64,000 nucleotides of DNA from Pseudoalteromonas sp. T1lg48. GTDB lineage: Bacteria; Pseudomonadota; Gammaproteobacteria; Enterobacterales; Alteromonadaceae. Of the stretch, positions 57,481 to 64,000 are shown one piece after another. A program made the position numbers and the translations under genes. Each line of letters begins with the position of its first letter. Position 1 is the stretch's first letter. The stretch lies in NCBI RefSeq assembly GCF_002964785.1, contig NZ_PQCC01000002.1, positions 62,001-126,000 on the forward strand. Direction: 5' to 3'. Below the pieces are notes generated by a model that worked only from the letters and a program-made list of their open reading frames with translations, was not told where the DNA came from and searched no databases.

Positions 57481-57501
57481 ACTTTTCCCTGCTGTTCAGT
57501 T

Positions 57502-58317
57502 TTAGAGCATGGCACTAGTATGGGATTTATTTTCCGGTTCGTCATCCAAAAAGTTCTGATTCATAGACTCGGCCGGACAAGCACAATCCGGACGGCCCAC
57601 CACTTTAGCAGGCACGCCAACCGCGGTGGTGTGTGCGGGCACAGGGCTGAGCACCACGGAGCCGGCACCAATACGGGCGCCCTCGCCGACCTCAATATTA
57701 CCCAGCACTTTGGCACCGGCACCAATTAACACGCCGGCACGGATTTTCGGGTGACGGTCGCCAGACTCATTACCCGTACCACCTAAGGTCACTGACTGCA
57801 AAATAGAGACATTGTCTTCAATCACTGCCGTTTCACCGACGACAATACCTGTGGCATGGTCGAACATGATGCCGTGACCGACCTTACAAGCCGGGTGAAT
57901 ATCAACGCCAAACACTTCCGAGCTGCGGCTTTGGATGAAGCGTGCCAGCTCTTTACGGCCTTGAAGCCATAGGCAATGAGCTAAACGGTGCGCCTGAATG
58001 GCATGGAAACCCTTGAGGTTTAAAATCACCATCAAATAGGTGTCCACCGCCGGGTCGCGGTCACGCACCGCTTTAATATCGTGAGCCACATGGGTCAACA
58101 AGGCATCGCATTCCACAAAGGCCTGATCAAATAGCTCGCGAATGGTAAAGGCTGAGACCACGGCGTCTGCCAGCTTGTTGGCAACAATAAAGCTGAGCGC
58201 CGAGCCCAAACAATCATGATTAAGCACGCAAGAATAAACGTGGGATGCCAACAAGGGCTCTTTGGTAACGACTTGATTCGCTTCTTCTCTTAGCTGCTGC
58301 CAAATCTCATGACGCAT
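57502..58317 (-). CDS. cysE: Serine O-acetyltransferase
   Basis: CysE makes O-acetylserine, the precursor of cysteine. The 271-residue protein has the N-terminal helical hexamer domain (WQQLREEANQVVTKEP, VAHDIKAVRDRDPAVDTY). A left-handed beta-helix follows (IHPACKVGHGIMFDHATGIVVGETAVI, GAKVLGNIEVGEGARIGAGSVVL), with active-site Asp/His there. The extended tail CACPAESMNQNFLDD follows. Length matches the E. coli type that is inhibited by cysteine. Confidence 0.95.
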   Translation of the reverse strand: MRHEIWQQLREEANQVVTKEPLLASHVYSCVLNHDCLGSALSFIVANKLADAVVSAFTIRELFDQAFVECDALLTHVAHDIKAVRDRDPAVDTYLMVILNLKGFHAIQAHRLAHCLWLQGRKELARFIQSRSSEVFGVDIHPACKVGHGIMFDHATGIVVGETAVIEDNVSILQSVTLGGTGNESGDRHPKIRAGVLIGAGAKVLGNIEVGEGARIGAGSVVLSPVPAHTTAVGVPAKVVGRPDCACPAESMNQNFLDDEPENKSHTSAML

Positions 58318-58440
58318 GGCGGTTTCCTAGTATTAACTAACGGCTTATTGCTATAAGTGTAACGGATCTGGCGGTAAACGCGCTATCCCCGAAATCGGCG
58401 CGCTGGTTATTAGATATAACTAAATTATTCATCCGCCTGT

Positions 58441-59448
58441 TTACGCGTCATAAATTATTTCCTCTTGAGGGGCACAGAGAAAGGCTTTGTCATGACGATA
58501 CTGACTCGGCGAGACGGCAAACCAACGTTTAAAGGCATGATGAAAGGCACTGAGCTCGCTGTAACCGCACAGGTAGGCAATTTCACTGAGGCTTAACGTC
58601 GACTCCCGTAATAGCGCACAGCTTTTTTCCTGCCGCAGAGTATCGAGCACGGTGCGATAGCTGGTGCCTTCTGCGCTCAGACGCCGCTGCAGAGTCTTCT
58701 CGCTCATGCTTAGCCTCTGCGCCATGCTTTTACAGCTCAGTTCACCGCTAGCCAGCTGTTGCTCTAGTAAGAGTGTCAACACCTGGCTGATGGCCTTGTG
58801 CTTTTGAGCCATAACCCCTTGTTGCAGCTCTAAGCTTGCACCCTGGACATCGGCCTGAAATTGTATTTCATGGCTGGGCGCACCATATTCGACGGCACAG
58901 TTAAAGTACCGCTCAAGTTGTTCGCAGGGCTCCCGACGCTGCACACTTACACGATTCGGCCGCCACTGCTTGCCAGCCACGGTGCGGGCAATTTTGACGC
59001 AAAATGCCATCGCCGCTTCATAGCTCTGCGTGCCGATAGCACAGGTATTGGAGGCAAAATGAAAGCGCAGCAGCGCCTGTCCCGGTTGCTGCTCGATAAG
59101 CTGGGCATTGGTGGTATCGCCTATCAGCTTTTGATAACGCAAGATCAATTTAAAGGCACTCAGGACACTGCCTTGTTTTAGTAAGGTTAAACCTATGACA
59201 GGAATGGCCCTCACAGTCATGCTGCCACCAACGGCAATACCCAGGTTAATGTGCTCGCCTTTTTGTTCCATGGCCCTTTGCGCTTCACCCCACAAAATGC
59301 TGACATTACTTTGTGGATAACGGCTGTCCTTCACCGTTAGGGAATCAAGGGCGATATTAGCGTCATTGAACAAGGTGGTAATAGGCAAACCATGCCACTT
59401 AAAGGTTTCGGCCATAGCACTGACCCACCATGATGAAATTGTCCGCAT
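58441..59448 (-). CDS. AraC-family transcriptional regulator
   Basis: The 335-residue protein has an N-terminal ligand domain of the arabinose-binding-like (PF12625) kind and a C-terminal AraC HTH pair (about 235-330: SCKSMAQRLSMSEKTLQRRL, LSLSEIAYLCGYSELSAFH and FKRWFAVSPSQYR). The start ATG at 59448 (MRTISSWWVSAMAETFKWHG) matches how such proteins begin. A longer frame to 59577 adds hydrophobic residues not seen in the family. The divergent DUF962 gene, or the lipid/alcohol genes beyond it, are plausible targets. Confidence 0.85.
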   Translation of the reverse strand: MRTISSWWVSAMAETFKWHGLPITTLFNDANIALDSLTVKDSRYPQSNVSILWGEAQRAMEQKGEHINLGIAVGGSMTVRAIPVIGLTLLKQGSVLSAFKLILRYQKLIGDTTNAQLIEQQPGQALLRFHFASNTCAIGTQSYEAAMAFCVKIARTVAGKQWRPNRVSVQRREPCEQLERYFNCAVEYGAPSHEIQFQADVQGASLELQQGVMAQKHKAISQVLTLLLEQQLASGELSCKSMAQRLSMSEKTLQRRLSAEGTSYRTVLDTLRQEKSCALLRESTLSLSEIAYLCGYSELSAFHHAFKRWFAVSPSQYRHDKAFLCAPQEEIIYDA

Positions 59449-59614
59449 TGCTTGACCTAAAAAATCAATTATTAGGCCCACAATAGCAAGCGCAGTGCGA
59501 ATTTCCAGCATATTGTTAATAAGTGTGCTGATAAGGTGCAACACCCTTTGGCGGCTGACTATAACAATTATGATCAACTGGCACGCAGGTTATTAACTCA
59601 ACAGGAGAACACCC

Positions 59615-59935
59615 ATGGGCCATGTCTCAGATAAAGACGGCTTTAGCAGCTTTAAGGAGTTTTATCCTTATTACCTGCAGGAGCATAAAAACAAAGTATG
59701 CCGACGCTTACATGTGCTTGGCAGTACCTTGGTACTCACCGTCCTGGTTGCGGCTCTTATCAGCGGCCATTATATATGGTTGTGGTCAATGCCGCTTATC
59801 GGCTATGGCTTTGCCTGGGTTGGTCATTTCTTTTTTGAAAAAAACAAACCGGCCACCTTCACCTACCCGTTTTACAGCTTTCTCGGCGACTGGGTCATGT
59901 TTAAAGACATCATCACCCGTAAGGTTCCTTGGTAA
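59615..59935 (+). CDS. DUF962 (Mpo1-like) membrane protein
   Basis: The 106-residue protein has the DUF962 pattern: FYPYYLQEHKNKVCRRLHVLGS, then two hydrophobic helices (LVLTVLVAALISGHYIWLW) and GHFFFEKNKPATFTYPFYSFLGDWVMF. The yeast relative Mpo1 is a non-haem iron dioxygenase in fatty acid alpha-oxidation, needing the H/E residues in these motifs. ACAGGAG precedes the ATG. 25 nt upstream of a class II aldolase gene. Confidence 0.85.
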   Translation: MGHVSDKDGFSSFKEFYPYYLQEHKNKVCRRLHVLGSTLVLTVLVAALISGHYIWLWSMPLIGYGFAWVGHFFFEKNKPATFTYPFYSFLGDWVMFKDIITRKVPW

Positions 59936-59960
59936 AAGGCCCTGTTAATAAGGAGTAATA

Positions 59961-60704
59961 ATGAAAGATCAGGTTTCACCCCAAGAATGGCAAGCGCGGG
60001 TTGAACTCGCCGCGGCTTATCGATTGATCGCCCACTTCGGCTGGGATGATTTAATTTTCACTCATATATCCATGCGTGTCCCGGGTACCCAGGATCAATT
60101 CCTAATTAATCCCTATGGCATGATGTTTCATGAGATCACCGCCTCATCGCTGATCCGCGTCGACCAACAGTGCAATAAGTTGCATCACAGCGACTACCCG
60201 GTGAACCCCGCAGGCTTTACCATTCACAGTTGCATCCATGAAGCCCGCGACGACGCCCATTGCATTATTCACACTCATACCGCCAATGGCGTAGCGGTGT
60301 CGGCATGCAAGCACGGGCTATTGCCCATCTCGCAACAGGCGGTGGTGGTGCACAGCGGCTTGAGCTATCACGACTATGAAGGCATCGCCCTTAACCCGGA
60401 GGAAAAAGCGCGCCTGGTTGCAGACTTGCAGGACAACAACTTTCTGATCCTACGTAACCATGGCCTGTTGACGACGGGGGCGACGGTGGCAGACGCCTTC
60501 TTATTTATGTATGCCCTGGAATCGGCCTGCGCCATACAGGCACGTACCAACCAAGATCCAGAGCAACTGATTCATGTGCCACAACCAATTATCGATGGCA
60601 TTGAAGGGCAAACTCAGGCGGTCACTAAAGGCCTGGGCGGTGCCTTGGCCTGGCCGGCGTTATTACGCCTGCTTGATGCCAACAATCCCGGCTATGATAG
60701 CTAA
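59961..60704 (+). CDS. Class II aldolase/adducin-family protein
   Basis: The 247-residue protein has the zinc-binding pattern of this family: H104 and H106 in CIIHTHTANGVAVSA, H167 in LILRNHGLLTTG, and FTHISMRVPGTQDQFLINPYG at the N-terminus. Members cleave or epimerise sugar phosphates or act on hydroxy-acids; no phosphate-binding specificity can be read here. It probably shares a transcript with the DUF962 gene. Terminator downstream. Confidence 0.88.
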   Translation: MKDQVSPQEWQARVELAAAYRLIAHFGWDDLIFTHISMRVPGTQDQFLINPYGMMFHEITASSLIRVDQQCNKLHHSDYPVNPAGFTIHSCIHEARDDAHCIIHTHTANGVAVSACKHGLLPISQQAVVVHSGLSYHDYEGIALNPEEKARLVADLQDNNFLILRNHGLLTTGATVADAFLFMYALESACAIQARTNQDPEQLIHVPQPIIDGIEGQTQAVTKGLGGALAWPALLRLLDANNPGYDS

Positions 60705-60738
60705 CCATTCGCCAGGCCTTCAATAATCGTTAATAAAA

Positions 60739-60759
60739 AAGCCCCATCATTTGGGGCTT
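60739..60759. terminator. Hairpin between aldolase gene and acyl-CoA ligase gene
   Basis: AAGCCCCA / TGGGGCTT stem with TCATT loop, after A-run and before CCTTTATT, between convergent genes. Confidence 0.75.
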
Positions 60760-60784
60760 CCTTTATTATGAGCTAGAGTCGCCA

Positions 60785-62350
60785 TTAAACGTCGTCTCTG
60801 AGTTCCCGACGCAGGATTTTGCCCACGGTGGATTTAGGCAGCTCCTTTAAGATATGAATATGCTTGGGTACCTTGTAGTTGGTGAGCTGCTCTCGGCAAA
60901 ATGCCTGCAACTCCCGCTCATCGACGTCTTGCTTTACGGTGATAAACGCATGCACCGCTTCGCCGGTGCGCTCATCGGCCTTACCGACCACGGCCGCCTC
61001 AAACACCGCTGGGTGACTCACCAGCACGTCCTCGACCTCGTTCGGATAGACATTAAAACCAGAGACGATGATCATGTCCTTAAGGCGATCAACCACCTTT
61101 ATGGCACCACTCGCCAAACGAATGCCGACGTCACCGGTTTTAAAGTAGCCGTCGGCGGTTAACGCCTTGGCGCTGTCTTCGGGGCGATTCCAGTAGCCCT
61201 TCATAACCTGTGGGCCACGCACCACAATTTGTCCGCTTTCGCCGTCGGCAACCGCCTTGTCATTCTCGTCCCAAAGCGCCACCTCGGTGTCGCGCAGCGG
61301 TAAACCGACCGTGCCGATTTGCTCCTGCCCCGGTTGGTTTAGGGTAACCACGGGAGAGGTTTCCGATAAACCGTAGCCCTCGGATATACTGCAGCCCGTC
61401 ACCTCGGCCCAAGCATTAGCGGCGGTGGTGGTCAAAGCGGCGCCACCGGACAAGGTTAAGCGCAAACTGGAAAAATCCAGTTCTGTAAACTCCCTGGTCG
61501 CACACAGACCCACAAACAAGGTGTTGATCCCGGCAAAACAGGTAAAACGAAACGGCTTAATGGCACGGACAAAGGCATCCAAATCGCGCGGATTGGGGAT
61601 CAACACGGAGTGATTACCCGAGGCGGTATTGATCAAAATGCTCAGGGTAAAGGCATAGATATGATAAAGCGGCAAGGGACAGATAAAGATCTCGCTGGCA
61701 TCATCATAGCGATCACCAAAGGCTTCCTTGGTTTGCAAGGAGTTGGCAATCAGATTTTTATGCGTTAACTGCGCTCCTTTGGACACCCCGGTGGTGCCGC
61801 CGGTGTACTGCAGCACCGCCACATCATCCAGCTGCGCAGTGGAGCGTGGGTAGTCTTGACCCTGCCCTTGTGCCAGCGCCTGATGCCAGGTCACACAGTG
61901 TTCGGCGACGGGGTCGCTGCTCTCAAGCAGTAGATCCGCCGCGCCGGTGCTAAGCACCAGATCTATTTGCGTCTCGGCCAAAATGGCATCCAGTTTGGGA
62001 TACAAATCGCCCAGGATAACCAGGGCCTTGGCTCCGGAGTCATTAAACTGGTGCAGCATTTCCCTTGGCGTGTATAAGGGGTTGGTGTTGACCACCACTA
62101 AACCCAATTTAAAGGCAGCATAAACGACAATGGGGTATTGGTTGACATTAGGCAATTGAATGGCAATGCGATCCCCGGCTCGCAGCCCTTGACCATAAAA
62201 ATAGCCAGCGAATTGCTCTGCCAGTGTATCTACCTGAGCAAAAGTGAGGGTTTTCCCCACGCTGGTAAAGGCGTCTTTATCACCATAAGTGTGGCAGGCG
62301 GACGAAATAAATTGGTCTAGGCTTTGATACTCATGTAATCGTGCAAGCAT
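60785..62350 (-). CDS. Long-chain fatty-acid-CoA ligase family protein
   Basis: The 521-residue adenylate-forming enzyme has the AMP motif LQYTGGTTGVSKGAQLTH, EGYGLSETSPVVTLN, the hinge YFKTGDVGIRLASGA and DRLKDMIIVSGFNVYPNEVE, and the lysine site PKSTVGKILRRELR. These fit FadD-like ligases, which activate fatty acids to CoA thioesters; chain length is not visible. It is convergent with the aldolase gene. The cupin gene lies 24 nt upstream, so the two are probably one unit with the dehydrogenase. Confidence 0.9.
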   Translation of the reverse strand: MLARLHEYQSLDQFISSACHTYGDKDAFTSVGKTLTFAQVDTLAEQFAGYFYGQGLRAGDRIAIQLPNVNQYPIVVYAAFKLGLVVVNTNPLYTPREMLHQFNDSGAKALVILGDLYPKLDAILAETQIDLVLSTGAADLLLESSDPVAEHCVTWHQALAQGQGQDYPRSTAQLDDVAVLQYTGGTTGVSKGAQLTHKNLIANSLQTKEAFGDRYDDASEIFICPLPLYHIYAFTLSILINTASGNHSVLIPNPRDLDAFVRAIKPFRFTCFAGINTLFVGLCATREFTELDFSSLRLTLSGGAALTTTAANAWAEVTGCSISEGYGLSETSPVVTLNQPGQEQIGTVGLPLRDTEVALWDENDKAVADGESGQIVVRGPQVMKGYWNRPEDSAKALTADGYFKTGDVGIRLASGAIKVVDRLKDMIIVSGFNVYPNEVEDVLVSHPAVFEAAVVGKADERTGEAVHAFITVKQDVDERELQAFCREQLTNYKVPKHIHILKELPKSTVGKILRRELRDDV

Positions 62351-62374
62351 AGGTTTCCTCGCTTTTTATTCTTT

Positions 62375-62881
62375 TTATTTGTCGGAAAAATCATAGCTTG
62401 CTTTTGGCTTGATGTATCTAGGTACTATGCCTTGCTCTTTGGCCGCCGCCAACATGGCCTGCTCTATCCAGCCCGCATCCATAATGTTGACATAGTTACC
62501 GTCGGCATCGAAATTGATATTCGCACCCTGCACCACCATAAAGGTGTCGGTTACACCTTCATTACTTGCCGGCGTATGGAAGGTATGAATGGAACCACCG
62601 GGTTCAAACAGGTAACTACCGGCCACTTGCTTGTCGTCCGGGTATTCCAGATAGTGCCAGCAACCACTCATGGTATAGAGATGAACGATGCCGGTGTGAA
62701 AGTGCTTGGGTAACGTCACATTGGGTTCAAACTGTACCCGCAATACCCAAAGCCCGTTTTCTACATCCAACACCAAAGGATAGAGATGCACCCCAGGGAG
62801 CGCATTCTTAATGATTTGCTGCTCTTCGGTGTGCACACATAACAGGTGCTCGAGATGATTAACCATATCAGGTAAGGCCAT
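62375..62881 (-). CDS. Cupin of the 2,4'-dihydroxyacetophenone dioxygenase group
   Basis: The 168-residue single-domain cupin has the metal pattern LPKHFHTGIVHLYTMSG in motif 1 and GSIHTFHTP in motif 2. LEYPDDKQVAGSYLFEPGG between them matches the DAD (2,4'-dihydroxyacetophenone dioxygenase) and ChrR-like cupin group. Members cleave C-C bonds next to a ketone in aromatic degradation. The actual substrate is not known; aliphatic or aromatic carbonyl compounds are possible. It lies between an alcohol dehydrogenase gene and an acyl-CoA ligase gene. Confidence 0.75.
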   Translation of the reverse strand: MALPDMVNHLEHLLCVHTEEQQIIKNALPGVHLYPLVLDVENGLWVLRVQFEPNVTLPKHFHTGIVHLYTMSGCWHYLEYPDDKQVAGSYLFEPGGSIHTFHTPASNEGVTDTFMVVQGANINFDADGNYVNIMDAGWIEQAMLAAAKEQGIVPRYIKPKASYDFSDK

Positions 62882-62959
62882 AGTGTGTTCCTCTTACTTG
62901 TTGCAGTGCCTTAAAGGCTTATTATTATTGTGAGTTAGGGGCACCGATATGCCCAATTT

Positions 62960-64000
62960 TTAATCGTGATGAAAAGGGGTCAATGCGCCCTGGCGGCCCG
63001 GTTCAAGGATCACTTTAATGTGGTCGTTAGGCTTTAACAGGGTGTTAAAAGCCTCGGCAATGCCGTCCATACCGACCGTGGCCGTGCACATTTTTTCCCA
63101 GGCGATATCGCCACTGGCGAGCATTTGCAACGCGGTGGCAAATTCTTCAACCGAGTAGTAATACGAGAATTTAATATCCATTTCTTTGACCGTGGCATAA
63201 CCAAAGTTCACTTGCGTCATAGCGGTGTGTACGCCGGTAATGACCAGGGTAGAATTAGCGGGTGCCCGCTCGATAAAGCCATTGAGCAGTTGATGAATGC
63301 CGACGCACTCAAAGATCACCACGCGACGGCCCTGAGCCAGGTCACTGGTAAACTTCACCTCATCATCCTGGCTTGGGTCTAGGGTATACAGGGCACCAAA
63401 TTGCTCAGCCACTTCGCGTTTGCTGGCTTGAAGATCCGAGGCAACGATCTCTTTTACACCCAGGTGTTTCAACGCCGCAATGGTGGCCAAACCTATAGTG
63501 CCGCAGCCTGCGACTAGGGCCACACAATCACGGTCGATTTCGGCGCGGTTAACCGCGTGTACGCCCACCGCTAAGGGCTCGGTAATGGTCACTGCCAAAG
63601 AGCTTAGGTGCGCAGGCACTTCCAGAAGCAGCTCGGCATCAAGGATAAAATATTCTGAATAGGCGCCATTGAGACCCGGTGTCACCCCGACGCCAGCACC
63701 GCCTTGCGTGAGCAATATTGGCGCACAGGTTACCCGGGTACCCGGCGCAAAACGCGGTAATGTCTGTGGGCCATAGCTCACTACTTCCGCACAAAACTCA
63801 TGCCCTAGCATGATTGGCGCGGAGCTCGGTAGGTCCTCTGGCAAGACGCCCATCTTTTTGTAAATCTCGAACACTTCTTCGCCGTGGCGAGCAATATGCA
63901 AATCTGAGCCGCAAATACCACAGGCCAGGCTTTTGACCAATACTTGCCCCGCTGCTGGCACGGGCATGTCCACGTCAATGTTACTAATTTGGCCATTTTG
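62960..64000 (-). CDS. Zinc-dependent alcohol dehydrogenase (MDR), 5' end cut by window edge
   Basis: The frame stays open to the right edge, so the N-terminus lies outside. The visible 346 residues contain ACGICGSDLHIARHG (zinc cysteine), GHEFCAEVV, a cofactor site near ALVAGCGTIGLATIAAL, and a substrate lobe ending VILEPGRQG. This is the medium-chain alcohol/threonine dehydrogenase family. A GTG at 63973 would give a shortened start but lies inside conserved coding. Upstream of the cupin gene on the same strand. Confidence 0.9.
   Translation of the reverse strand, partial: QNGQISNIDVDMPVPAAGQVLVKSLACGICGSDLHIARHGEEVFEIYKKMGVLPEDLPSSAPIMLGHEFCAEVVSYGPQTLPRFAPGTRVTCAPILLTQGGAGVGVTPGLNGAYSEYFILDAELLLEVPAHLSSLAVTITEPLAVGVHAVNRAEIDRDCVALVAGCGTIGLATIAALKHLGVKEIVASDLQASKREVAEQFGALYTLDPSQDDEVKFTSDLAQGRRVVIFECVGIHQLLNGFIERAPANSTLVITGVHTAMTQVNFGYATVKEMDIKFSYYYSVEEFATALQMLASGDIAWEKMCTATVGMDGIAEAFNTLLKPNDHIKVILEPGRQGALTPFHHD

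Overview
The window is a compact, mostly chromosomal stretch from a marine-type gammaproteobacterium, most likely of the order Alteromonadales. This rests on family and order recognition: a Na+-NQR operon, FabV enoyl reductase, the rlmG / yajG / cyclophilin / ampG run, and the radA / PilZ protein / serB / smp block that I associate with Shewanella-like genomes. I cannot name the genus.

Region by region. 1-3.2 kb: nqrC (cut by the left edge), nqrB and nqrA on the minus strand (sodium-pumping respiratory dehydrogenase). 3.6-5.9 kb: fabV, a bolA-family gene and alkB (minus). 5.95-9.8 kb: rlmG, a YajG-type lipoprotein, a periplasmic cyclophilin and ampG (plus), ending in a 160-bp palindromic repeat. 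9.9-15.9 kb: a small XRE regulator, a 59-residue membrane protein, erpA, a ClC-family protein with CBS domains, hemJ, pyrB and hemL. 16.4-20.5 kb: an accessory-looking operon of a PAD/agmatine-deiminase-family enzyme, a PsiD-like pyruvoyl decarboxylase and a C69 peptidase. 20.6-25.1 kb: mrcB, a Pmp3-type peptide, and amtB and glnK behind a clear sigma-54 promoter and NtrC site. 25.1-31.1 kb: a GGDEF relic, an RmlD-like SDR, an S10 peptidase, an unknown membrane protein, a 5-formyl-THF cyclo-ligase, rpiA and serA. 31.2-34.1 kb: yghU and three genes of an AT-rich insert (membrane protein, zinc ribbon, NYN/OST-HTH). 34.1-42.2 kb: a periplasmic protein, a frameshifted radA, a double-PilZ protein, serB, smp, yjjV and pdxH. 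42.2-50.8 kb: a pair of diverged stem-loop repeats, argS, prfC, a hybrid histidine kinase, an APH-like kinase, rimI, a short holD-like gene and tRNA-Trp. 51-58.3 kb: a secreted unknown, guaA, guaB, xseA, an unknown coiled-coil protein and cysE. 58.4-64 kb: an AraC regulator, a DUF962 protein, a class II aldolase, an acyl-CoA ligase, a cupin dioxygenase and a zinc alcohol dehydrogenase (cut by the right edge), which look like a catabolic or lipid-related accessory region.

Most genes are housekeeping and show no surprises. The best candidates for something undescribed are the deiminase / PsiD-like decarboxylase / C69 peptidase operon, whose decarboxylase has Asn where the catalytic His is expected, and the two tandem elements at 42.24-42.47 kb. 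The stems of these elements differ in sequence but are both perfectly self-complementary. Smaller points are the radA frameshift, a pyrB leader with an overlapping upstream reading frame, and a ClC protein lacking the canonical anion-site serine. All calls are from reading the sequence; no database search was run.
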